From positions 1-64,000 of the forward strand of contig NW_024881842.1 in assembly GCF_019059575.1 (NCBI RefSeq): a DNA stretch of 64,000 nt, given 5' to 3'. The position numbers and the translations under genes are program-made. This document shows, piece after piece, positions 35,256-45,957 of the stretch (the stretch's first letter is position 1; the number at the start of each line of letters is the position of its first letter). The stretch comes from Amphibalanus amphitrite. Taxonomy: Eukaryota; Arthropoda; Thecostraca; Balanomorpha; Balanidae. Below the pieces are notes generated by a model. It was not told the DNA's origin and did not search any database. It saw only the letters and a program-made list of their open reading frames with translations.

Positions 35256-38075
35256 TTAGTGAAAGTCATACAGAGCGTCGCCTAGGGCATCCGCCAGCAA
35301 ACCCTTAAAGGTTTTGTAGTTAGGTTCCATTACGACGTGCTCCGGGAGGGAGTTCCATAGTCTCACACCGCGCACCGAGAATGACCTACGCCTGACATCA
35401 GACTGCGAGCGGGAATGGAAAATCTTAAAGCAATGTCCGCGCATGCCTAACTGAGGAGGTAGAGTGAACAAGTCAGCGGGGGACACCGCACATTTGCCAT
35501 GGAACACCTTCCAGTACTGAATCATATCAGCCCTTAGCAGTCTGCCTTGAGTTGAATACAAGTTCAGCGATAAGAGCCGGGACCGATAATCCAGACTCGA
35601 CAGGCCAGCGATATGCTTGGTCCAGCGACGCTGGACCGACTCCAGAGCGCGCAGGTCCCCCAGGTACCCAGTGTGCCACACACACGAGCAGTACTCGATA
35701 ACTGGTCTTATATGAGTACGGAAAAGTGTCAGCATAAAGTCCGGAGATCGGCACACCGTGCTCCTCAGGAGGTTTTGAGAAAGACCTGCGGCCTTGTGGA
35801 CAGTAGCGGATATGTGGTCGTGGAATTTGAGGCTCGAGTCCACCAGTACTCCGAGATCCGGATGGGAGGGGACAACTCGAATCGGGGAATTATCGATGTC
35901 ATACACTGGAGGTGGAAGAGATTGGGATTGAGCCTTGCTCTGAAAACGTATGACCACACATTTGTCACGGTTCAGGCGAAGGTCCCATGACGAAGAAATA
36001 CGGTGCAGGGCAGTGATGTCCTGTTGACAAAGCGAGGAGGCATGGTCATATGCGTCTGCTGAGCTGTGGGCAACTTTCATGTAAAGCTTCAGATCGTCAG
36101 CGAAAATCTTGTGACTAGATGCGAGACTGCTACCAATATGGTTAATGAAAACTAAAAACAAAATCGGACCAAGGACCGAGCCCTGTGGGACCCCACTGGA
36201 CACGGGGCGAGTTTTGCTCAGTACACCTTTCACTGACACAGACAGAGATCGACCAATCAGAAAATCTTCAATCCAGTAGATGAGGGGCTCTGCAATGCCG
36301 ATCATGCGAAGCTTGCGAAGAAGGATAGAGTGAGAGACAACATCAAATGCTTTGGCAAAGTCAAACATCACGAGGTCAGTAACACAGCCATCATCAAGCC
36401 ATTTAGACACCTCGTCATAGACAAGGATCAGCTGGTCCTGAGTGGATCTCCCGGCTCTGAAACCGAATTGGTTATTTGTCAGCATAGAGTTCTCTTCCAG
36501 GTAGGTTGTAAGCTGCTGGCAGATCAGGCGCTCTAGACATTTGCAAGACACCGAGGTCAAGCTGATGGGACGATAGTTCAGGGGGTTATACCTCGAGCCC
36601 TTCTTGAATAAAGGAATTACGACGGATATCTTCCAAGAAGCAGGTAAGCGACGTTCTCTGAGTGACTGTCTGAAAATAACAAACAAGGGAAATGCTAGGC
36701 TGTTTGCACAGGCTCGTAAGAGCGATGGGTGAAGGTTGTCTGGGCCAGCAGCTGAGTGGGGGTCCAGTGATCGCAGCACTGCAAGAACCTCGTCAACAGA
36801 GAAGTCAACGGGTGGCATAACAGAGTCCGCTGTTTCGTGAGGGGACTGGTTAGGGTTGGGGGGACCGCGGCCGAAGACGCTCTCAAAGGCCTCAGCAAAG
36901 GCTTCAGCCATTGTAGCAGGGTCATCTGAAAGCGTGTCGTTGCAAAGTCGTAAGGGACCAACGCCAGGGCAGCCTACCTTTTTACGCCTGAGATGTGCAT
37001 GCAGAGCCTTAGGGTTAGAGGCAGACTCCTGGAGCAGTTTCTGTTCGTAGCACGCCTGGGACTCCAGGGCAAACCTTTTCAGAGAGCGATTGAGGGTGAA
37101 GAAAGTATCGAGTGCTGATATGGCCGCTGCAGATCGCCTGCCATGGGTAAGTCTCATCTTTTTGTACGTCTCCCATGCGTGTCTCCTCCGGTGTCTGAGG
37201 CTGCCAGGGGGGTTTGTCCTCCATGGGGGACGGGTGTTGTCAGCAGAGGAAGTTCCTGTAGGGACAAAATCGTCGATAAGAGGCGACAGTCTGTCCAGGA
37301 AGCGGGTGTACATCTGGTTGACATCGCAGCCTGTAAATTCAGCGCTCCAGTCAATAACGTTCAGTTCGCGGGAGATGCGATCAAATTTCGCCCTGTGCCA
37401 CTTCCTGAACTGAGTGCTAGATTGGGAGGTTGGGGGAGAATAGTCAAACACATAGTTACAAAGCACCGGGCAGTGATCGCAGCCCGGCAGGGGCGGAAGT
37501 ACCGAAGAAGTACCCATCCTGTCAGTTTCAGTTGTAAGCACAAGATCGAGTGTGCTTCCAGAGCGGGGGTAAGTGGGGACGCAGATCCATTGAGTTAATC
37601 CAAGAGACATGAAGGTGTCATAGAAATCAGTGTCACAGCCTGACGCGCGAGATGAGGGGCTGCTGGAATCCCACGCGAGGGACGGGAGATTGAAGTCCCC
37701 CATGAGCACGACTTCACGGTCTGCACAAAAAGAAATGAGAAAATCCAAGAGATGCTGATTGGCTTCAGGCTCCGACGACGGGGGGCGGTAGACTGCAACA
37801 ATATGTACACTGAACTCTGGCAATACAATGGCGACAGTGTTAGGACAATCAGTTTCAATTTGTTCGAACTTCAAGCAATTTTTAACATAGATACAAACAC
37901 CGTGCTTGGCAAAAGAGCCTTCAGTATCTTTTCTGACCACTCTGAAGCCAGGAATGTCGATAAATGAATCTGGCATAGAGCTGAGGAGATGAGATTCCGT
38001 TATACACATGATATGGACACTGTGACACAGTATAAAATCTTGCACCACCGGCAGCTTACGGACTAGCGAGTTCAC
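35256..38075 (-). CDS. LINE ORF2: endonuclease and reverse transcriptase
   Basis: 939 residues counted from a GTG at 38075; the frame is open back to 38147 but holds no ATG there. The apurinic-type endonuclease covers about residues 1-215: ITESH (Glu27), VYRPP (95-99), MGDFN (125-129), LDLVL (176-180), CDHCPV (199-204, the usual SDH). A linker follows, then reverse transcriptase at about 450-720 with PLNYRPISL, QFGFRAGRST, FDFAKAFD, SGVPQGSVLGP and FADDLKLY (Asp660/661 catalytic). The C-terminus contains RRSFSVRGVRLWNSLPEHV, typical of CR1/L2 tails. It nicks target DNA and copies the element RNA in place. Upstream residues FVLNISQSNVNSL match the usual start of the endonuclease, so the true N-terminus lies upstream of 38075. 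Confidence 0.95.
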   Translation of the reverse strand: MNSLVRKLPVVQDFILCHSVHIMCITESHLLSSMPDSFIDIPGFRVVRKDTEGSFAKHGVCIYVKNCLKFEQIETDCPNTVAIVLPEFSVHIVAVYRPPSSEPEANQHLLDFLISFCADREVVLMGDFNLPSLAWDSSSPSSRASGCDTDFYDTFMSLGLTQWICVPTYPRSGSTLDLVLTTETDRMGTSSVLPPLPGCDHCPVLCNYVFDYSPPTSQSSTQFRKWHRAKFDRISRELNVIDWSAEFTGCDVNQMYTRFLDRLSPLIDDFVPTGTSSADNTRPPWRTNPPGSLRHRRRHAWETYKKMRLTHGRRSAAAISALDTFFTLNRSLKRFALESQACYEQKLLQESASNPKALHAHLRRKKVGCPGVGPLRLCNDTLSDDPATMAEAFAEAFESVFGRGPPNPNQSPHETADSVMPPVDFSVDEVLAVLRSLDPHSAAGPDNLHPSLLRACANSLAFPLFVIFRQSLRERRLPASWKISVVIPLFKKGSRYNPLNYRPISLTSVSCKCLERLICQQLTTYLEENSMLTNNQFGFRAGRSTQDQLILVYDEVSKWLDDGCVTDLVMFDFAKAFDVVSHSILLRKLRMIGIAEPLIYWIEDFLIGRSLSVSVKGVLSKTRPVSSGVPQGSVLGPILFLVFINHIGSSLASSHKIFADDLKLYMKVAHSSADAYDHASSLCQQDITALHRISSSWDLRLNRDKCVVIRFQSKAQSQSLPPPVYDIDNSPIRVVPSHPDLGVLVDSSLKFHDHISATVHKAAGLSQNLLRSTVCRSPDFMLTLFRTHIRPVIEYCSCVWHTGYLGDLRALESVQRRWTKHIAGLSSLDYRSRLLSLNLYSTQGRLLRADMIQYWKVFHGKCAVSPADLFTLPPQLGMRGHCFKIFHSRSQSDVRRRSFSVRGVRLWNSLPEHVVMEPNYKTFKGLLADALGDALYDFH

Positions 38076-38134
38076 ATTAGACTGACTTATGTTAAGGACG
38101 AATGTGTTGCGGCTGTAGGAACTGGTAGTCGAAA

Positions 38135-39370
38135 CTACACGTTTGACTCAGGGTCAGGGACATCATTGTTGTTGGGGTTGTTAGGGTGGTCATCAGAGGG
38201 CGGGGCAGCAGGGGCCGGGAGGTTGTCATCCTGGGTGTCCTGGTTCCCGTCCCTGACACGAGCTGGTTGAACACTCGTATTGACAGCTGGTTCTGGTACT
38301 CTGCTCTCGCGCCTAGAATCAGCAGTATGGTGAGGGTTGGAGGCAGTGCCAGTCTCAGTAGCAGCACGCTTAGCTCGGAGCTCCGATCTCTGTTTGTAAG
38401 TTAGATCTCTGCGAATAAAGACGGAGCCAAAACGGTCCGAGTCTTTCAGCTGCTTGGCCCTGTCGAGTATGAGCTTCCGGACATCATCATCACAAACTTT
38501 GCCTCTGTAAAGGTCAGTTTCCGAGGGGATTCGGACTACATCAGTCAGAGAAACTTTCTGGTGAATGAGGAAATCAGTCACCTGTTCGAAGGCCTGTACA
38601 GCAGCATTAGCTGAGCGGGCCCCCAGGCCTCGAATGACCAGGGAAGACCTGCGCTTTTGCTGCTCCTGCAGCTCACGCAGCTCCTCTCGAACAACTTTCC
38701 TGTACTCAGATGAGGCTGAGGCGGGAGGGACATCAGGGTTAGCTGGTGGTCTGGGGACTTCACGTTGGGCAGCACCGGGAGTGGCAGCAGCGTCAGGCAC
38801 TGGTGGATTGGAGGCAGACAGGCTAGGCCACGACGGATCAGGTGGAGGCCCGGCACGTATCAGGCCAATCTCCGCCTTCAACTGCTGCACGACAGAGCTC
38901 ATTCCATGTAACTGTTGGGACAGATGTTTGACCAGTTCAACCAGCTGAGTCTCAGTACTGTTCGCGTGAGAGCCCCCATGCCAGGCAGTGAGACTAAAAT
39001 CAAGTCTACATTTGGTGCATATGTACATGATGCCAGCTCCTTCATACTTTTCAATAGCCTGTATCATATCACACGAGAGACCGCAGCACATCTCAGTGCA
39101 GTGAACCCAGGCCTGGCATCCATCACATCCAATAGAGCTACCTTCAACATCCTTGCCACATGTTCCGCATAACTGCTCATCAGGGACCATAGCTTTAGCA
39201 CTGCGTCCTCTGCGGGTGCCAGCCGCCGAAGCAGCAGTCACAGCAGAAGGGCTCGCTGCAGCATCAGGTGCAACAGAGGACATTTCCGCAGCAGGCGATG
39301 GAGCACCAGCACCATGCCCGCCACGCCCACCACCCCGCCCGCCACGCCCACCGCGCACGCCACGCGACAT
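38135..39370 (-). CDS. LINE ORF1: RGG and PHD-finger nucleic-acid chaperone
   Basis: 411 residues from the ATG at 39370; the frame extends 13 codons further upstream without an ATG. N-terminal RGG/GGRGG box (2-20), Ala/Ser-rich linker, then a PHD-type zinc finger (about 68-121; CGTC, CDGC, H90, CTKC). A likely coiled coil follows at about 138-170. A C-terminal part with RRSSLVIRGL and FIRRDLTYKQRSELRAKR resembles the RNA-binding half of L1/CR1 ORF1 proteins. It should coat element RNA and may tether it to chromatin via the PHD finger (inference). It overlaps the start of ORF2 by up to 13 bases in another frame. Confidence 0.9.
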   Translation of the reverse strand: MSRGVRGGRGGRGGGRGGHGAGAPSPAAEMSSVAPDAAASPSAVTAASAAGTRRGRSAKAMVPDEQLCGTCGKDVEGSSIGCDGCQAWVHCTEMCCGLSCDMIQAIEKYEGAGIMYICTKCRLDFSLTAWHGGSHANSTETQLVELVKHLSQQLHGMSSVVQQLKAEIGLIRAGPPPDPSWPSLSASNPPVPDAAATPGAAQREVPRPPANPDVPPASASSEYRKVVREELRELQEQQKRRSSLVIRGLGARSANAAVQAFEQVTDFLIHQKVSLTDVVRIPSETDLYRGKVCDDDVRKLILDRAKQLKDSDRFGSVFIRRDLTYKQRSELRAKRAATETGTASNPHHTADSRRESRVPEPAVNTSVQPARVRDGNQDTQDDNLPAPAAPPSDDHPNNPNNNDVPDPESNV

Positions 39371-39481
39371 TCCGACACAGTTAGCAGCCACCACACAAGT
39401 AAGCAACACTCAGGGGCGAAGAAAAAGTGGAAAGACCGGAAAGGCTGGGCAAGAACACACAGAGCCGTGGGATGGGCTGGG

Positions 39482-39519
39482 ATTAGGTCGGATCAGTTGC
39501 ATCGCTGATCCGACCTAAT
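39482..39519. promoter_or_regulatory. Perfect 15-bp hairpin at the 5' side of the LINE
   Basis: ATTAGGTCGGATCAG and its exact inverted copy flank the 8-base loop TTGCATCG, about 110 bases upstream of the ORF1 ATG. It lies either in the LINE 5' UTR or at the junction with host DNA. Confidence 0.8.
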
Positions 39520-39525
39520 TTCTAT

Positions 39526-42500
39526 AATCGTCCTGCTCTTCTCCTAACTCCGACACACCAATAGTCCGAGTGGAGTACACACTAGCGCTCACGCTATGTT
39601 GGAGTTTGCGTCGTGAGACAGTCGCGACGCACCCCCGCATTGTAGCGCGTCAGAGACAAATGCACCATTTCGGTGGTCTGTTTGTGCTTCGTTTTTTCTT
39701 CGGGCTCTTGGCTGGCTCTCAGGCTACTGTGCTACTGATGGTACTAATGGAAAACGCCAGAGTTTTTCGGTGCTAATGCTGAACATGTGCACTGTTTAAA
39801 TAGATAATGTAATACAATTTGCTTGTTGTTTTTTTTTTTAAACCTGATTAAGACTCGCTTCCGGAGGTTCAGACAAACGCAATGTCTCCAGTCTCCCTCC
39901 CGTTTAAGGGTCTCATTCGAGCCATGCAGTGTCCCCGCCTCCCCTCCCGCAGACATGGCATGCACAAGGCGCTCGCAGTACCCGAGCGTCGTTTCAAAGG
40001 CACGTGCAACGCTATGCAAGGAATCCGGATCCGGAACCCACTCGATCTGTGTTACGTGTGTTACTGGAACCATACGCAGCAGAGTACCAATAGATTGAGT
40101 TCGGCTGTCATTTAGTGCCCGGTGAATGGGCGAGTGAGACGTCTGGAGACAGCGGGGGTTCTTACATTACTGCGTCGGTGAGAGAGGACACTGCTGCGTG
40201 TGGGAGTCATTCACCCCCCCCCCACCCCCCAGATGAGGGGGATGTGGGTGGAGGGGTGACGCCTGAGAGAGCTGGAACTCTGACTCACGTGCGTAATTCG
40301 TGCGGACATTGCGCCGACCCAGTAATTTGCTGGTGGCACTGGGCCTCTGATAAGCCCCTCTGGAAGCAGTTAAATCCGTTAATTACCAAGTTTATTAAAC
40401 GTTGCCAGGAAATAACGTCAACACAAGTGGCGGCGGTGCTTCAGGTTTTAATGTGTTGGTTCAGTTCCATCACTGATAAGGTGACTTATTACCGCTTAAA
40501 TGAGATATGTATAAACTGGCACGTCGCATTTGTTGGCTGAAAATTGCTTATTACATATAGTGAGCACCTCCAGCACTTTTCCAAGAGAGGAAATATGAGT
40601 TTATTTGCAAATACTTACTTCGTTATTCTGGTGACTTGAAGATTGGATAGCACGTCAAATTTCATTAAGATTGCATTAGATCCAGCTCATGATTTGAGCT
40701 AAATAAATAAACTAAATGAATATATGTTTTCCAATCATTTCCAAGACAGATTTGCAATTATTTTATAAATGTTATTATGCCAACTATTTGTGCAAAAATC
40801 AATATATGATTCTTTATCTCCAATGCTGTAGCATTCAAAGAAGTAAGCGCCAAAGTTCAACTTCACCTGGTCCAAGCGAAAGACAATGCAGACGGTTCTC
40901 ATGCCGCGGTATTTCTATTCTCCGTGCAGTGTGCACGCCAGACAAAGCCACAATCCCATCACAATGCTCATCGGATTTGCATATATCACTCAGTTTGAAT
41001 AGAGATCAAAATGCAAAGATTGAAATATGCATGGGGGCAATAACTGCATTTGAATAATGTGAGCCGCTGGGTCATATGAGATGAAAGCGCGAAACTTTTT
41101 GAGGGGTGCTTCATTTGCTGCTGCTGGCTTTGTTTTTGTGTGCGCAGAACAGAAGTTGAATGTCACTTGCAGTTGCAATGGTGAAGAACCAAGTATATTT
41201 TGACGGTGTGATAACTGGCGAATGGTGAGTAAGCTGGCTTCGTTGAAAATTAGCTCATCATGTTTGTTTTTAGCATGTATATAGTCCTGAGTACATCCGA
41301 CTGGAATTGGTCATCAGCCTGTCAAATAAGCAATTCAGTCTGTCTGCTTGCGGACTGTCATGGTGTTCATTTTACATTTGTTTCAAAGATAAGCTGACTT
41401 ACTAGCAAGAGTGGTTCAATTCAACAGAATAACTAAAGAAAAACCATAAAGAAAGAAACCGAATGCAGCCAAACTGATGAAGACAATCTCAATCAGCCCA
41501 GTTGTGCTAATGATTCAGTAGTTTTCCAGTAGCTGCCTCGGCAGATAACCAAACATCTCACACTGCAAGTGCAATAAATGGTGTGTCGCGGTGCTGGCGC
41601 CAGGCAGGGCGACGTTTTAACACTTACTGTCACCCGAGTGTCCATCTGCAGCAGTTGGGTGAGACTGACCCCTGCTGACCTCGAGTGACCTTGGCGGTCA
41701 CTGACGCGGGGTGATGTCTGTTCATCTGCAGCGGGTGTCGGCCAGACTGTCGCCCGGCTGATGAGGGCTAGCCAGCGGGCTGCTTAGCAGCGCAGGGACA
41801 ACCAAAGAGGTCTCAGGGTCGTTCAGAGGGGCCCCATTTTATTTTTGTTGGTTTGTTTTATTGGGTGCAAATTTGTATCTGGTCTACTACACTGCAATGA
41901 CCTCTATATAAGTAGTTAGTGCTGGCAAAATTAAAACAGCATCACTATTCCTACCTGCAGAAGCTTATCATCTGTTTCGATCTCCTTCCGACTGCTGCTC
42001 GGCGTCGGGGCCACCGGTAGCTAGTTTTTCCTACTTATTCCCCTTCCTTGTATTTCTTTCTTTCGCAAAACTCTGATCTCCTTTCTCAATCCCCCTCCCC
42101 CCGACATCCTTCGAAAGACCGACTACCGCTGACATTTACCGGACGTCTCCTGTCTGGCTGCTGATTCATGGATCGCCGATCTCTGTTTACCGGGATCAGC
42201 GACTCTGTGTTTGTGCAGACCGACTCAGTGAGCAGGCTGTCACTCTGAACACCCCCTCCCCCCTCCAGCAGCACTCCCCTCCCGGTATCCCATCCCTCCC
42301 CCCCCCCCCCAGACACACCAGTGAAGTGGAGCCACGCGGGTTCGCATATGACGTGCGTTCAATATATTTGCTTTCTTTATGCAGGAAAAATTGTTTTAAT
42401 AATCGTGGTATTCATTCAACTCAAGATGATCTCCGAAAAGGTGTACCTAATAAGCAATACAGCTCTTTTTCACCTTCCCGTGTTCTTGAATAGATACCTA

Positions 42501-42615
42501 CTTTTGCATGCGTGCAGATTTACCTGGATTGTAGGTATGCAACATACATTTTCCGCTGCTAACTCACTTGCTTATCTCCTTGACTTACTGTCCTTTATTT
42601 ACTCCTTGACTTGTA
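39526..42615. other. Long interval with no gene recognised
   Basis: Read on both strands; no domain, RNA gene or element ends. C-rich runs at 40212-40230 and 42268-42312. Confidence 0.4.
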
Positions 42616-42853
<238 letters not shown>

Positions 42854-44467
42854 TATTTCACTCTTCAGAAGTTCCTTCACATTTCAGTCACTTGTCAGTC
42901 CTTTCTTTCTAGCGGTTGTGCTGTTGCAGTGTGCCCATTCAGTTTCGTGGCTCCCATTCCTCAAGCACTCAATACAGCCACTAGTGGTTTTGTCTTCGTT
43001 AACGAGCTAAGCCTAGTGGTTGGGTGAACCTAGAGAGGTCTTTGTTTTGCGGAACCCAGCCATGAACAACACAAGTTTGGGGCAAAAGCCGCAGTTCTTT
43101 TAAATAGCCTGCAGACTACTTGACGTTGGTTCTGACTCGATTATATTTTGTTTCCCATAATTCGAACTGATTTTATTTCCAATTTTTGGTAATTTGTTAT
43201 ATGTAGATATTGATCTATATCTATACATAAAATAAATTCGTCACTTCAGGTTTCCGTTGAGCATCTGCCATCGATTGCCCCTGAGCTGGAAGGCTGTCGT
43301 TCTGAGCAGGAGCGGATCCCCTGCTAGACACTGCAGCTATTGACTCCGAGTCCAGACTCTGAGCCCGATAGCCGAAATTGGCCGCCCGCCAAGTCATTTG
43401 TCTTTCCGGTTAAAACTTAAAACATTTCCATCGAGAAATAGCCAATCTGCTACATACCGTCGGATAAATGATGGCGTGGGCGAGATCGGACGATTGTTAA
43501 TGGTAACTGCGAACGGCGTTGTCAGTGGCTCTTTCTTGGCTTGAACAAATGTGGTCATTTCAGCCTGTTGAAAAAGCGGTGAGCCGATTAAATAGCTAGT
43601 TTTGGGATGAGACCGACATCAATTCAGATGGCTGATCCAAATAGTGTGGGGCTGATCTCTAACTTTATCTTTATTTATACCAATCGGATTATATGCGACC
43701 AAAGCAAACTTTTCCTTCTAGAGCAATCGGCATTGGAAATAAAGGGCAGCATTTGATGAATGTCGTCGCCTTCGATGAATACAAGGAGGGCCTCTATATT
43801 TAAAAATCAGTTCTTCGCAGATCTCGTCAACGCCATAAGAACAACCAATCATAGCCGACGTTTTGTTCTTGTAATGCTAGGGAAGCTCCTTCGAATGCAT
43901 AAAGTGCTCTTTAAAATGCTCCTCCTAGAATACCTGTTCCTAGGAATATTCACGAAATAAAACAATCCATGCCTAAAGCGTAGCTATGCAACTACAGAAA
44001 GTGTTTGAAAGTCAAAAGAATTTTCAGATGTGAGAAATGTGTTCAGGAAATGACCACCCAGACTAGCTATAAAAGGAAGCTCCATCATCATTCTATCTCG
44101 CTTGGCCCTGTGGCCCCGGGGGTCGGACAGATATCACCCCGTGCATAAGGTTAACGCGCGATGTGGACCCGTGGGAGGGAAATGAGGTCGGTCAGGTGCG
44201 GGGGCACAAAATTACTGCAGCGAACAGGTCATTAGTGTGGGACGCAGACGATGAGCTGGATTGGATTGTAATTCGGTCTATGACTTTTGTTCGAGTATGT
44301 CAGTTATGTTGAGTAGTTGCATTAACTGGACTTTGAAATAGAGATAATATTTTGTTCATGTTTGTTGACATTGAGGTAACATTTTGAAGCTGAAATGCCT
44401 GCCATATGAGATAAATGGTATAGTCACAAATTACTTCAGAGACCAGAGAGATGGCACACGGACATTC
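42854..44467. other. Interval with no gene recognised
   Basis: No supported coding exon or element. Confidence 0.4.
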
Positions 44468-45509
44468 TTAACCCTCGCCGGCCGAGGGGGGGGGGGCGGG
44501 TGCCGCCCCCCCCCCATAGGGTTTTTTCGCGATAGCTCCGAACACGCTGGCGATAGAGAGCTGAAACTTGGCATACCTGACCTTTGATCCAAACCGAATC
44601 TTTTGACACCAACCGCATTTTTGGGTCAGGTCAGGTCACTGACCTATGACGTCATAAGTGAACCTCTGCACGGTCTTCAGATGTCGCAACTTCGCAACGC
44701 CCTCACTGCCAGAGGAGATGTCACAGGGAAATGAAACTTGCAGCATCTAGTATCCATTATGAGTTCCACAACTTGTTTATCTCGGATTTTTCCTAAAGGT
44801 CATATGAGGTCAGGTCATTTTCGTGACCTCACCATTATAAGTCAATGGGGAAAAATGAAAACTGCTATTCTGGCGCCGGGAACGATCTCCAACTATCTCA
44901 AGCACACAGAATCGTGATTTGATGCACTCCTTGCAAGGTTAGATGCGTCACTTTTGCAATGTTGACCTTGCGTGACGTCATTTATGACGTCATCAAGGTC
45001 ATATTAGTTTTTCGTCAATAACTCTTGATCAAATTGAGCTAGCGAGTCGGGAAAGCCACCAATGGACTCAGGAAGACCTGCCGAATCGAATGATATGCGA
45101 CATGACCTCTTTCGACCAGCTTCGTGACCTGGGGGTGCTGACCTGACCTTGACCTGAGGTCAACACCCCAAGTTGACCTGACCCGGACAAAAAGTATACC
45201 ATTCGACGCGCCTGAGCGAGACGAACACGATGCTGTCAAAATCGGCGCTCTGCGGCCGTTTTTTGCGAAGTTATTCACCAAAAACTGAACCGTACCTTGG
45301 GGCACTTGACCTGACCTCAGAGGTCACCGGTTGACCTAGGACCTTAAAATCGGGTACCAATCTCTGCGTCTCGTAACGGCGCACACGCTCGTTTTTCCGC
45401 GACGCGCTAGCTCCACCAGGGGCGAAACGGCGAGGGGGGGTCGTACCCGCCCCCCCCCCCCCCTCGGCCGGCGCGTATGTAGAAAACCAATAGGTCCGGC
45501 GAGGGTTAA
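44468..45509. mobile_element. piggyBac-like MITE copy 6
   Basis: 1042 bp between TTAA at 44468-44471 and 45506-45509. Inverted repeats are CCCTCGCCGG (44472-44481) and CCGGCGAGGG (45496-45505). A G run faces a C run at 44486-44513, and a second pair lies at 45433-45463; each can fold back. The interior carries TGACGTCA palindromes near 44649, 44975 and 44986 and GGTCA/TGACC clusters at 44624-44643, 45136-45183 and 45306-45340. The right interior shares the GAGCTAGC/GTCTCGTAACG-type block with copies 1 and 4 in reverse. Confidence 0.9.
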
Positions 45510-45775
45510 ACCTTCGTCGCTTTGAGTCCATCGATATCATAAGGAAACATACCGAGGGCACAGCGGCACAAGCCTTGAAGCTTTCAGCAAAGTGATGTTG
45601 GAGATATTCACTTGAATATGTACGAAATTATTGTTGTAGGGGTGATTACAGACCAATAGTTGGCGTAGATTCCGATTCAAATTGTGCAAGATTGATCAAA
45701 TGATGCAGGGGCAATGACATTATGATGTGCAGGGTATAAGTACATACCTTCCGTCGCGGGGTATAATCCGGTCAC

Positions 45776-45957
45776 TCCAGAGTGTGCCTGGTGTGTGCTC
45801 GGTGTGTACCGGAGTGTACCCGGAGTGTATCCGGTGTGTACCCGGTGTGTACCCGGTGTGTTCCGGTGTGCTCCGGTGTGCTCCGGTGTGCTCCGGTGTG
45901 TACCCGGTGTGTTCCGTTGTGCTCCGGTGTGCTCCGGTGTGCTCCGGCGTGTGTGGG
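45776..45957 (+). repeat. CCGGTGTG minisatellite
   Basis: Tandem 10-11-base units of CCGGTGTGCT or CCCGGTGTGTA, most regular at 45850-45950. It creates Val/Cys/Pro-rich open frames on both strands that are by-products. Confidence 0.9.

Larger units (their letters stand above)
35150..39525 (-). mobile_element. CR1/L2-like LINE, apparently intact
   Basis: Two open frames on the minus strand (ORF1 39370-38135, ORF2 38147 or 38075-35256) with a short overlap, a 5' region carrying a perfect hairpin, and a 3' UTR. ORF1 has RGG and PHD parts; ORF2 has an endonuclease and a reverse transcriptase and no RNase H. This layout and the C-terminal LWNSLP signature place it in the CR1/L2 group of the Jockey superfamily. 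Both frames are open and core motifs are present, so the copy may be young and perhaps active. The outer borders are estimates: no target duplication was recognised. Confidence 0.85.

Noticed and set aside
38135..38150. Canonical slippery heptamer for -1 frameshift between LINE ORFs
   Set aside because: The overlap does not contain an X-XXY-YYZ heptamer, so reinitiation remains equally possible.
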